From assembly GCF_041504345.1 (NCBI RefSeq), contig NZ_CP167895.1, forward strand, positions 1,674,001 through 1,738,000: 64,000 nucleotides of DNA, read 5' to 3'. The position numbers and the translations under genes were made by a program. Every line of letters begins with the position of its first letter. The stretch's first letter is position 1. This document shows, piece after piece, positions 19,236 to 27,853 of the stretch. This DNA comes from Vibrio sp. BS-M-Sm-2 (lineage in GTDB: Bacteria; Pseudomonadota; Gammaproteobacteria; Enterobacterales; Vibrionaceae). The notes beneath the pieces were generated by a model, which saw nothing but the letters and a program-made list of their open reading frames with translations, searched no databases and was not told the origin of the DNA.

Positions 19236-19655
19236 ATGAAAAAAAGTACTCTAATAAACTCTGAACTCTCTTACCTAGTGGCGACGCTTGGCCACACAGA
19301 TGAAATCACGATTTGTGACGCGGGCCTGCCGATTCCAGACCACGTAACTCGCATTGATCTTGCACTGACTCATGGTGTACCGAGCTTTCAACAAACAGTA
19401 AAAACCCTATTAGATGAATCTCAAATTGAAGGCGTTGTGATTGCAGAAGAGTTTGCGAAAGTAAGCCCAGAACATCACGCATCACTGATTGATTTAATCA
19501 AGACAGAAGAAGTACGTTGTGGCAAATCGCTTTCGATTACTTACATCACTCATGAAGAGTTTAAGCAGCGTACACATGATAGCCGCGCAGTGATTCGCAC
19601 TGGGGAATGTACACCATACGCAAATGTTATTTTCCAAGCTGGCGTAACGTTTTAA
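19236..19655 (+). CDS. rbsD: D-ribose pyranase
   Basis: A 139-residue protein, the same length as E. coli RbsD, that interconverts pyranose and furanose forms of ribose before phosphorylation. Family blocks are HTDEITICDAGLPIP (with the catalytic-site His) and the C-terminal VIRTGECTPYANVIFQAGVTF. The frame is open back to 19131, but that part covers the operator, so the ATG at 19236 is chosen. First gene of the rbs operon. Confidence 0.95.
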   Translation: MKKSTLINSELSYLVATLGHTDEITICDAGLPIPDHVTRIDLALTHGVPSFQQTVKTLLDESQIEGVVIAEEFAKVSPEHHASLIDLIKTEEVRCGKSLSITYITHEEFKQRTHDSRAVIRTGECTPYANVIFQAGVTF

Positions 19656-19716
19656 AAAAAGCTAAACCAAACACAGACACAACCAAATACAACTGGCCCC
19701 GAGTAAAGGAACCGAC

Positions 19717-21222
19717 ATGACTCAAGCCATTTTAGAACTTAGCTCAATTGAGAAAGCCTTCCCTGGTGTTAAAGCACTGGATAAGGCAAGCCTCAACGTT
19801 TATCCAGGACGCGTAATGGCGTTAATGGGTGAAAACGGTGCGGGTAAATCAACACTAATGAAAGTGCTTACGGGTATCTATCACTTGGACGGCGGCACTA
19901 TCGCCTACCAAGGAAAACCTGCAGCATTTAAAGGGCCGCGTGATTCTCAACAAGCAGGTATTAGCATCATTCACCAAGAACTGAATCTAATCCCTGAGTT
20001 AACCATCGCCGAGAACATCTTCTTAGGTCGTGAAATCACGAGCACCATGGGTCGCATCTTGTGGAACGAGATGTACCAAGAAGCCGACAAACTACTTAAA
20101 CGCCTTAACGTGAAACACAGTTCGAAAACACCTTTAGGGCAATTGAGCCTTGGTGAGCAGCAAATGGTAGAGATCGCGAAGGCCCTATCGTTTGAGTCTA
20201 AGGTCATCATCATGGATGAGCCAACCGATGCGTTAACCGACACCGAAACTGAGTCTCTGTTTAAGGTCATTAACGAACTTCGTTCTGAAGGCTGTGGCAT
20301 TGTTTACATCTCTCACCGCTTGAAAGAGATCTTTGAGATTTGTGATGACATCACCGTACTTCGTGACGGTAAGTTCATCGGTCAGTGTGAAGTAAAAGAC
20401 ACCGACGAAGACGGCCTAATTGAGATGATGGTTGGCCGTAAGCTAGACGAACAATATCCACGTATCGGACAAAGCCACGGTGAAACCTGCCTTGAGGTGA
20501 TCGGCTTGACCGGCTCTGGTGTTCATGATGTGAGCTTTACGCTAAAACGCGGTGAAATCTTAGGTATATCTGGCCTGATGGGCGCTGGTCGTACCGAACT
20601 GATGAAAGTGATTTACGGTGCCCTTCCAAGTGAGCGCGGCGTCATCAACCTAGAAAACAAAACCATCAACCCTGTAAGCCCGAAAGATGGCTTAGCCAAT
20701 GGTATTGCTTACATCTCTGAAGATCGTAAAGGCGACGGCTTGGTTCTCGGGCTTTCTGTTAAAGAGAACATGTCGCTATGTTCGCTTGATCTACTGACAA
20801 AGAGCGGTCAAATCCAACATAAAGACGAAGTGATTGCGGTTGATGACTTCATCAAGCTATTCAACATCAAAACCCCGACTCGCGAACAAATTATTGGCAA
20901 CCTATCTGGTGGTAACCAACAGAAAGTGGCTATCGCAAAGGGCTTGATGACCAAACCAAAAGTACTGATTCTCGACGAGCCAACACGTGGTGTCGATGTC
21001 GGTGCTAAGAAAGAAATTTACCAACTCATTAATAAATTTAAAGCCGACGGCATGAGCATTATTTTGGTCTCATCTGAAATGCCAGAAGTGTTAGGAATGA
21101 GTGACCGCATCATGGTGATGCATGAAGGCCGTGTAAGCGGTGAATTTGATGCTAAAGAAGCAAACCAAGAATTATTACTGGCGTGTGCGGTCGGTAAAAA
21201 GATCAACGAGGACGCAGCATGA
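19717..21222 (+). CDS. rbsA: Ribose ABC transporter ATP-binding protein
   Basis: A 501-residue protein with two ABC domains. The first has a normal Walker A (GENGAGKS, about 38-45) and signature LSLGEQQMV; the second has the degenerate GLMGAGRTEL in place of Walker A and signature LSGGNQQKV, as in all RbsA-type proteins. AAAGGAA precedes the ATG. It overlaps rbsC by 4 bp (ATGA), which suggests translational coupling. Confidence 0.96.
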   Translation: MTQAILELSSIEKAFPGVKALDKASLNVYPGRVMALMGENGAGKSTLMKVLTGIYHLDGGTIAYQGKPAAFKGPRDSQQAGISIIHQELNLIPELTIAENIFLGREITSTMGRILWNEMYQEADKLLKRLNVKHSSKTPLGQLSLGEQQMVEIAKALSFESKVIIMDEPTDALTDTETESLFKVINELRSEGCGIVYISHRLKEIFEICDDITVLRDGKFIGQCEVKDTDEDGLIEMMVGRKLDEQYPRIGQSHGETCLEVIGLTGSGVHDVSFTLKRGEILGISGLMGAGRTELMKVIYGALPSERGVINLENKTINPVSPKDGLANGIAYISEDRKGDGLVLGLSVKENMSLCSLDLLTKSGQIQHKDEVIAVDDFIKLFNIKTPTREQIIGNLSGGNQQKVAIAKGLMTKPKVLILDEPTRGVDVGAKKEIYQLINKFKADGMSIILVSSEMPEVLGMSDRIMVMHEGRVSGEFDAKEANQELLLACAVGKKINEDAA

Positions 21223-22205
21223 GTACTAAAACCATGAGCAAAACAACTGAAGCTCCAAAGAAAAAACCGTTAATCAGCAAAGAGTGGCTGATTGATCAAA
21301 AGTCATTGATTGCTTTGATCTTCCTGATTGTTGTCGTTTCTTTCTTAAACCCGAACTTCTTTACTGTCGACAACATCCTGAACATTCTGCGCCAAACTTC
21401 GGTTAACGCGATCATCGCTGTGGGTATGACGCTGGTTATCCTAACCGCGGGTATCGACTTGAGTGTTGGTTCTGTACTTGCGCTTTGTGGTGCATTCGCA
21501 GCCAGCATGATTGGTATGGAAATCCCTGTGATGATCGCAGTGCCAACCGCTCTTGTAGCAGGTGCAGCATTGGGAGCTATCAGTGGTGTAATTATTGCCA
21601 AGGGTAAGGTTCAAGCCTTCATCGCAACGCTTGTGACCATGACGCTACTGCGCGGCGTAACCATGGTTTACACAGATGGTCGTCCTATCTCAACTGGCTT
21701 CACAGACACAGCAGACGCATTCGCTTGGTTCGGTACCGGCTATGCAATGGGCATCCCAGTTCCAGTATGGATCATGGTCGTGGTATTCGCAGCAGTATGG
21801 TACCTACTTAACCACACACGCTTTGGTCGCTACGTATACGCTCTTGGTGGCAACGAATCCGCAACTCGCCTATCAGGCATCGACGTAGACAAAGTAAAAA
21901 TCGGCGTTTACGCAATCTGTGGTCTGTTAGCAGCAGTCGCAGGCATCATCGTGGCATCGCGTTTGTCATCAGCTCAACCAACCGCAGGTATGGGTTATGA
22001 GCTAGACGCTATCGCAGCCGTGGTTCTTGGCGGCACAAGCTTAGCGGGTGGTCGTGGCCGCATCATGGGCACATTGATTGGTGCATTGATTATCGGCTTC
22101 CTAAACAACGCCCTAAACCTATTAGACGTATCTTCTTACTACCAGATGATTGCAAAAGCAGTGGTTATTCTTCTGGCGGTATTGGTCGACAACAAAAACA
22201 AATAA
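21219..22205 (+). CDS. rbsC: Ribose ABC transporter permease
   Basis: A 328-residue inner-membrane protein with many hydrophobic helices. Hallmarks are NILRQTSVNAIIAVGMTLVILTAGIDLSVGS and GNESATRLSGIDVDKVK, the latter including the cytoplasmic loop contacting RbsA. It translocates ribose captured by RbsB. Confidence 0.96.
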   Translation: MSTKTMSKTTEAPKKKPLISKEWLIDQKSLIALIFLIVVVSFLNPNFFTVDNILNILRQTSVNAIIAVGMTLVILTAGIDLSVGSVLALCGAFAASMIGMEIPVMIAVPTALVAGAALGAISGVIIAKGKVQAFIATLVTMTLLRGVTMVYTDGRPISTGFTDTADAFAWFGTGYAMGIPVPVWIMVVVFAAVWYLLNHTRFGRYVYALGGNESATRLSGIDVDKVKIGVYAICGLLAAVAGIIVASRLSSAQPTAGMGYELDAIAAVVLGGTSLAGGRGRIMGTLIGALIIGFLNNALNLLDVSSYYQMIAKAVVILLAVLVDNKNK

Positions 22206-22285
22206 AACCTATTCACACTCTAGGTTAATACAAGTAACACCCTGCTTTACCTTTAAATATTAGAATCTATAAATAATGTAACTAC

Positions 22286-22309
22286 GAGCTAGGACTCACC
22301 TCCTAGCTC
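22286..22309 (+). other. Intercistronic hairpin before rbsB
   Basis: GAGCTAGGA / TCCTAGCTC with a 6-base loop, ending 23 bp before the rbsB ATG and leaving the ribosome site free. A stem here could protect the 5' end of a processed rbsB mRNA, which is usually needed in excess over the transporter mRNA (inference). Confidence 0.55.
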
Positions 22310-22332
22310 ACCCTACACAAAGGACTTACACC

Positions 22333-23211
22333 ATGAAAAAATTAGCGACTCTTATTTCTGCTGCTCTTCTTTCTACAACAGTATCTGTGTCTGCACAGGC
22401 GCAAGATACAATGGCAATCGTTCTGTCTACATTGAACAACCCATTCTTCGTAACCATGAAAGATGGCGCAGAAGCGAAAGCTGAAGAGCTAGGCTACAAG
22501 CTTATCGTTCTTGATTCTCAAAACGACCCAAGCAAAGAGCTTTCGAACATTGAAGATCTAACCATTCGTGGTGTTAAGGCAATCCTGATTAACCCAACAG
22601 ATTCAGATGCTGTGTCTAACGCAATTCGCATGGCTAACCGCTCTAACATCCCAGTACTAACACTAGACCGTGGCGCAAGCCGTGGTGACGTAGTGAGCCA
22701 CATCGCATCTGATAACGTAATCGGTGGTGAAATGGCGGGTCACTTCATTATGGAAAAAGTGGGCGAAAAAGCGAAAGTAATTCAACTTGAAGGCATCGCA
22801 GGTACTTCTGCAGCTCGTGAACGTGGTGAAGGCTTCATGAACGCGGTAAACGGCAGCGGCCTAGAGCTTCTAGCAAGCCAACCTGCTGATTTTGACCGTA
22901 CTAAAGGTCTGAACGTAATGGAAAACCTACTTGCAGCGAACCCAGACGTTGAAGCAGTATTCGCTCAGAACGATGAAATGGCACTAGGTGCACTTCGCGC
23001 AGTTCAAGCATCTGGTAAAGACGTAATGATCGTTGGCTTCGACGGCACTGAAGACGGCATCGCAGCAGTTAACCGTGGCCTACTTGGCGCAACCGTTGCA
23101 CAACAGCCAGACCTAATCGGCTCTCTAGGTATCGAGATGGCAGACAAAGTGCTTAAAGGCGAAACAGTAGACGAGTACGTACCAGTACCTCTAAAAATCA
23201 TCGCTAAGTAA
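22333..23211 (+). CDS. rbsB: Periplasmic D-ribose-binding protein
   Basis: A 292-residue protein with a signal peptide (MKKLATLISAALLSTTVSVSAQAQ) and the periplasmic-binding-protein type 1 fold: IVLSTLNNPFFVTMKDGAEAKAEELGY, VSHIASDNVIGGEMAGHFI and VFAQNDEMALGALRAVQASG. It binds ribose for RbsAC. It is separated from rbsC by 127 bp, unusually wide for this operon. Confidence 0.96.
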   Translation: MKKLATLISAALLSTTVSVSAQAQDTMAIVLSTLNNPFFVTMKDGAEAKAEELGYKLIVLDSQNDPSKELSNIEDLTIRGVKAILINPTDSDAVSNAIRMANRSNIPVLTLDRGASRGDVVSHIASDNVIGGEMAGHFIMEKVGEKAKVIQLEGIAGTSAARERGEGFMNAVNGSGLELLASQPADFDRTKGLNVMENLLAANPDVEAVFAQNDEMALGALRAVQASGKDVMIVGFDGTEDGIAAVNRGLLGATVAQQPDLIGSLGIEMADKVLKGETVDEYVPVPLKIIAK

Positions 23212-23251
23212 CTCTATTTAATCACTCAGTTTAGCGCTGGAATCTAATTTA

Positions 23252-23277
23252 AGCAGGGAGTCCCCTATCTCCCTGCT
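23252..23277 (+). terminator. Hairpin between rbsB and rbsK
   Basis: AGCAGGGAG / CTCCCTGCT with an 8-base loop, 40 bp after rbsB. It has no T tract, so it is more likely an attenuator or 3' mRNA stabiliser than a full terminator; rbsK may still be read by read-through. Confidence 0.5.
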
Positions 23278-23373
23278 CATTAGCTCGCTGGCTCAAGACC
23301 AAAAACAAAAATACCGACAGTGCATCGCTGTTTCTCATACGCCGTCTAACAAGGCGAGCGATTTACGTAACGA

Positions 23374-23402
23374 GAATTAACGTAATGTGAATTAACGTAA
23401 TG
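23374..23402. repeat. Short tandem repeat upstream of rbsK
   Basis: Two copies of GAATTAACGTAATG with a period of 15 bp, preceded by a partial third copy (ACGTAACGA). The open frame ATG at 23400 lies in the last copy and is not the preferred rbsK start. Confidence 0.7.
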
Positions 23403-23450
23403 AGAAAGACCCATGCATTTTCAAATACGATATATCATAAGGCTCGTATC

Positions 23451-24377
23451 ATGACTCAACTGATTGTTTTAGGTAGCGTTAACGCTGACCACGTACTGCA
23501 AGTTCCTTCGTTCCCTCGTCCGGGTGAAACCTTGATTGGCGGTAACTATCAGGTCATTCCTGGCGGTAAAGGCGCAAACCAAGCGGTCGCGGCTGCGCGA
23601 TTAAACGCAGATATCGGCTTTATCGCTTGTGTCGGTGACGACCCATTTGGCATCAACATCCGTCAAGATTTCGCCAAAGACGGCATCAACATCGACGGTG
23701 TTATCGTTGCAGACAACACCCCGACTGGCATTGCGATGATCCAAGTATCCTCAACAGGTGAAAACAGCATTTGTCTTTCAGCTGAAGCCAACAACAAGCT
23801 GACTTGCGATCAAATCGAACCACATCTAGAGAAAATTCGTGGTGCTAAGTACCTGCTGACTCAACTTGAAACACCGATTGAAGGCATTGAATACGCAGCA
23901 AAAGTGGCAAAAGAAAGCGGAACTCGCGTCATTCTAAACCCTGCACCTGCTCGCCCACTATCGGATACCTTGTTAGCGTGTGTTGATGTGATTACACCTA
24001 ACGAAACCGAAGCGGAAGTTCTGACTGGCATTACCGTGACAGACAATGAATCGGCTCACCAAGCTGCTTTGGCTCTGCACGCTAAAGGCATCGAGACGGT
24101 AATGATCACGCTTGGCGCTAAAGGTGTTTGGGTAAGTAAAAACGGTGAAGGTGAATTGATCGCAGGCTTCCGCGTAGAAGCAACAGACACCACCGCAGCC
24201 GGAGACACCTTCAACGGCGCGTTAGTGACAGGCTTACTTGAAGATATGCCATTAGAACGAGCGATTAAGTTTGCTCACGCTGCGGCGGCAATTTCAGTGA
24301 CTCGTTTTGGTGCTCAAACCTCTATTCCAAGCCGTGCTGAAACAGACGTGTTTTTAGCAGAACGTTTATCGGCTTAG
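23451..24377 (+). CDS. rbsK: Ribokinase
   Basis: A 308-residue PfkB-family kinase that phosphorylates D-ribose to ribose 5-phosphate. N-terminal hallmark GSVNADHVLQVPSFPRPGETLIGGNYQVIPGGKGANQAVAAARL, and C-terminal anion-hole/catalytic motif DTTAAGDTFNGALV with the catalytic Asp. The frame opens at 23400, but the ATG at 23451 gives the family length (about 309) and N-terminus. Confidence 0.95.
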   Translation: MTQLIVLGSVNADHVLQVPSFPRPGETLIGGNYQVIPGGKGANQAVAAARLNADIGFIACVGDDPFGINIRQDFAKDGINIDGVIVADNTPTGIAMIQVSSTGENSICLSAEANNKLTCDQIEPHLEKIRGAKYLLTQLETPIEGIEYAAKVAKESGTRVILNPAPARPLSDTLLACVDVITPNETEAEVLTGITVTDNESAHQAALALHAKGIETVMITLGAKGVWVSKNGEGELIAGFRVEATDTTAAGDTFNGALVTGLLEDMPLERAIKFAHAAAAISVTRFGAQTSIPSRAETDVFLAERLSA

Positions 24378-24472
24378 TCGTTAGTTTTCAAACTAGAAAT
24401 AACTAAGCATAAGCCCCTGTTTTCAGGCAGAATATCGCGCAGCGTGGCAAGTTACTCCCACAAGGATTTTTT

Positions 24473-25474
24473 ATGGCAACAATGAAAGACATCGCTCGGC
24501 TAGCAAAGGTTTCAACTTCAACCGTTAGCCATGTGATCAACAAGTCACGTTTTGTCAGTGAAGAGATAGCTGAGCGTGTTAACAGTGCGGCTAAAGAACT
24601 CAACTACGCGCCTTCTGCATTAGCTCGTAGCTTGAAAATGAAGCAAACCAAAACTTTGGGCATGTTAGTTACTACCTCGACCAACCCATTCTTTGGTGAA
24701 GTAGTGAAAGGGGTTGAACGTCGTTGCTACGAAAAAGGCTACAACCTCATATTATGTAACACCGAAGGCGACAGCGAGCGTATGAAATCGTCTATCGATA
24801 CTTTGCTGCAAAAGCGTGTCGATGGCTTAATGCTGATGTGTTCAACCCTTGAAGGTGAACATATCGATGTGTTTGAACGTTACCCAGAACTGCCAGTTGT
24901 GGTTATGGACTGGGGCCCTATGCTGTTTGCCAGCGACAAGATCCAAGATAACTCGCATCAAGGTGGCTACATGGCAACGAAGCATCTAATCGATAATGGC
25001 CATTCTCAGATTGGTTGTATCACAGGCCCACTGCACCGCAACCAAGCTTCGTCTCGTTATCAAGGCTTCAAGCAAGCGATGGAAGAAGCAAATTTAGAGA
25101 TCAACCCTAATTGGATTGTAGAATCGAACTTCGAATGTGATGGCGGCTTTGATTCTTACCAAACATTGAAAGCGCGTGGTGGAATGCCTAGCGCACTGTT
25201 TGTTAGCAATGACATGATGGCAATGGGTGTGATTCATGCGGCGGCGCAAGATGGCACATCGATTCCGAATGATCTGTCTATTATTGGCTACGATGACATC
25301 CACCTGTCGAAGTACATGACACCGGCGTTAAGCACTGTCCACCAGCCAAAACATCGTTTGGGTAAAGCCGCTGTAGACACGCTATTAAACCGACTCGAAA
25401 CACCGGATGCGTATCCTCAAGTTGTTGAACTGGAACCGACGTTAGTGGAACGAAGCAGCGTAAAAGCAATATAG
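24473..25474 (+). CDS. rbsR: LacI-family ribose operon repressor
   Basis: A 333-residue regulator with an N-terminal LacI headpiece (MKDIARLAKVSTSTVSHVINKSRFVSEE) and a ribose-binding-protein-like core. It is the last gene of the ribose cluster and the obvious candidate to bind the two ATCGAAACGTTTCGAT palindromes at 19085 and 19163. An AAGGA ribosome site precedes the ATG. Confidence 0.93.
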   Translation: MATMKDIARLAKVSTSTVSHVINKSRFVSEEIAERVNSAAKELNYAPSALARSLKMKQTKTLGMLVTTSTNPFFGEVVKGVERRCYEKGYNLILCNTEGDSERMKSSIDTLLQKRVDGLMLMCSTLEGEHIDVFERYPELPVVVMDWGPMLFASDKIQDNSHQGGYMATKHLIDNGHSQIGCITGPLHRNQASSRYQGFKQAMEEANLEINPNWIVESNFECDGGFDSYQTLKARGGMPSALFVSNDMMAMGVIHAAAQDGTSIPNDLSIIGYDDIHLSKYMTPALSTVHQPKHRLGKAAVDTLLNRLETPDAYPQVVELEPTLVERSSVKAI

Positions 25475-25512
25475 CGCTCTTTCAACAGACCAAAGCAGCA
25501 GACTAAAACAAC

Positions 25513-25548
25513 AAAGGGGCAAGGTTATCTAACCTTGCCCCTTTTCGA
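25513..25548. terminator. Terminator after rbsR
   Basis: A 14-bp stem, AAAGGGGCAAGGTT / AACCTTGCCCCTTT, loop ATCT, followed by T. It serves the ribose cluster and, in reverse, the convergent nitrilase-like gene. Confidence 0.92.
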
Positions 25549-25560
25549 TCCTACGCCATT

Positions 25561-26352
25561 CTAACGACTCAACGCAGACGTTATCTGCTCTATTTCTTCT
25601 AACACATCAACGCCGTTATATTGAGGAGCAAGAGATAGGTCTTGAATGCTCACCGTTTCAACCGACTGTTTATCCGAACATTGAAGTACTAAGTCTCCCT
25701 TTGGTGAATAAACTCGGCTTCCACCACGGTACGTTGCGGTAAACGCATCAACCACATCTTGCCCAACACGGTTACACGTTACAATGTGGCAACCTTCTTC
25801 TAATGCCCTCGCCTGCCCAATGGCAAAACTGTGGTGACCACCAAAGTTGGCTGGATGAAGAATAACGTCGACCGACTGATAAGATCTCATGATCTCTGGG
25901 AACCAAATATCGAAGCAAATCGCGACACCAAACTTTAAGCCTTTGTGCTCAAACATTAGGTGTTCATCCCCTCTCGAGAAATACTGCTTATCGAATTTGG
26001 TTTGACTGACTTTTCGGTATTTATGGCGTAGCCCCGTTCCATCAATAACAGCAACGCTATTGTAATATTGACCTTGGTCTTCCTCTGCAATACCAGCAAC
26101 AATCAAGGTTTCATGCTTTGCTGATAATCGCGACAAAGAATCAATAGTCTGGCTATTGGCGAAGTTTTCACTCAGCTCATGAACTTCTGACGCTTGGTTA
26201 AAGATGTAACCCGTAGAGAACAATTCTGGTAGCAAAGTAATGTCACCGACAGAGGCTTGAGAATCTAAAAGATCCGAAACCAGAGCGAGGTTTTTCTGTT
26301 TGTTTTTGTATTCAACTTCAAGCTGAACAAGAGTGATACTGACATCATTCAA
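25561..26352 (-). CDS. Carbon-nitrogen hydrolase (nitrilase superfamily)
   Basis: A protein of about 263 residues with the nitrilase Glu-Lys-Cys triad visible: Glu in LLPELFSTGY, Lys in HKYRKVSQTKFD and Cys in VAICFDIWFPE. It probably hydrolyses a small amide; omega-amidase-type and other members look alike, so the substrate is open. The frame extends 8 codons further to a GTG at 26376, but the TTG at 26352 has AAGGA seven bases upstream and is preferred. Confidence 0.85.
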   Translation of the reverse strand: MNDVSITLVQLEVEYKNKQKNLALVSDLLDSQASVGDITLLPELFSTGYIFNQASEVHELSENFANSQTIDSLSRLSAKHETLIVAGIAEEDQGQYYNSVAVIDGTGLRHKYRKVSQTKFDKQYFSRGDEHLMFEHKGLKFGVAICFDIWFPEIMRSYQSVDVILHPANFGGHHSFAIGQARALEEGCHIVTCNRVGQDVVDAFTATYRGGSRVYSPKGDLVLQCSDKQSVETVSIQDLSLAPQYNGVDVLEEIEQITSALSR

Positions 26353-26470
26353 AATCGAATCCTTACTGGGTAACACAAATCAGACGCAGAGTAAGGGAAT
26401 CCCCCTTCTCTTTCCTGCTTCAAGCCAAATCGTTGAAGCAAGCGCACACTCTCAAGGCTGTTTGGCTTAT

Positions 26471-26893
26471 CTAATCCACCAACTTAGGTTCAGGTAATAC
26501 AGGTGGCGTGCTGTCCATGTAAGTTAAGAAGTTTTCCCACACTTCATGTGTGCGTTGCTTGGTTAGCTTAGTCTTACAAGAAAGCGCCATCAGCCCACGG
26601 ATAGAACCGTCACGCCATTGGGTATACACAGAGTCACAATGCGCTGTCATATAGGCTTGCCAACTCTCCTGCGCGCTTTTGATTGAACTGACTAGCTCAG
26701 CATCATAAGAGTTGTGTTCAAAGCTGGCTGCTAAGTATTTCTCAAGCTCCAACTGCGCCGATTCAAGCTCAAGTGCGGCACAGTGATTAATCTCTAGCGT
26801 GTTCATTGCATTCTCGCAATCGACAACATCATCTGATGCTAATGCTAGCAAAGGCATAAACGTTAATAACACGATCGATAAAAGCTTTTTCAT
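26471..26893 (-). CDS. LprI-like (DUF1311) secreted protein
   Basis: A 140-residue protein with a signal peptide (MKKLLSIVLLTFMPLLALAS) and the LprI N-terminal pattern: spaced Cys residues in VDCENAMNTLEINHCAALELESAQLELEKYL and ESWQAYMTAHCD. Some family members inhibit lysozyme, but most are uncharacterised. It is probably periplasmic. Confidence 0.75.
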   Translation of the reverse strand: MKKLLSIVLLTFMPLLALASDDVVDCENAMNTLEINHCAALELESAQLELEKYLAASFEHNSYDAELVSSIKSAQESWQAYMTAHCDSVYTQWRDGSIRGLMALSCKTKLTKQRTHEVWENFLTYMDSTPPVLPEPKLVD

Positions 26894-26931
26894 TGTCTTT
26901 TCCTATTCCCAAAGCATATATATGAGACCTA

Positions 26932-27594
26932 TTAATGCCGCGCGTTGCGAATCTTATCTATATGAGCGGCCAATGTCCGATAGCTACGTTTGGGGTTGTA
27001 ACACAAGATGACGAAGGCATATAACCACAGAGCAAGCAGCATGGAAAATAAACCCGACTGGAGACCATCTAGGTACACCTCAGGTAGCAAGTCGATGACC
27101 TTTTGATAGCGCTCAGGTGAAATGGTTGCCTTACTGCTTATCAAATCATACGTTAAGCTTGCTGGCCACATAAAACTCCAAACCAAAAACCAAGATACGC
27201 CCGCGACAGGAACTAAGCTCAGTAAAGGCTTAAGTTGCTTAACAGGAAAAATAAAATACAAAAGCATCATCAAATACAGAGCAGCCAAAAATAAACTCCA
27301 CGCATTAGCATAGACTTCAAAAATCCAATAACGCTCCTCGACGTACATGATTAAGACTGCCGCTCCCAGCACACTCAGAGACAATAACTTCCCTGCATAT
27401 CTCGTTCTGGAAAACCTGATGAGTACATAGCCAATCAAAAGAAGGAAGCACGAAAGCCAAGCTAGCACTTCTGGTTTGGTCTCTAAAAAGCGAGGGGCTG
27501 CGGTATTAGACAAGATAAAGATCGCGTAGGTAGGAGCAATCATTAAATACGCGATGAACACACGCACCAACATCCAAATCATATTTTTTATCAT
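26932..27594 (-). CDS. Integral membrane protein of unknown function
   Basis: About 220 residues with five or six hydrophobic segments and no family I recognise. The frame can start at a TTG at 27627, but the ATG at 27594 (MIKNMIWMLVRVFIAYLMI) places the first membrane helix at the N-terminus. It ends 38 bp before the LprI-like gene on the same strand, so the two may be co-transcribed. Confidence 0.65.
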   Translation of the reverse strand: MIKNMIWMLVRVFIAYLMIAPTYAIFILSNTAAPRFLETKPEVLAWLSCFLLLIGYVLIRFSRTRYAGKLLSLSVLGAAVLIMYVEERYWIFEVYANAWSLFLAALYLMMLLYFIFPVKQLKPLLSLVPVAGVSWFLVWSFMWPASLTYDLISSKATISPERYQKVIDLLPEVYLDGLQSGLFSMLLALWLYAFVILCYNPKRSYRTLAAHIDKIRNARH

Positions 27595-27853
27595 TACGCT
27601 CAAATCCACCCACTCGCGTTGTTTCAAAAATTACAGGCCTCAATTTGATACTTAAAACCCGCAACAATCTGCCTCATCAACCCCCTCAAAAGTGCTGAAC
27701 AAAAAAACGACGTACTCAACCTTTGAAGCATATCTAACACTCTGATTTTTATACTAAGAGCATAAAATACGCTATTTCAATGCATAACACATGCGTACAT
27801 TCACAATAATTATTATTTATCTTGCCACTCAATCGTTAAATTTATAAATTAAA

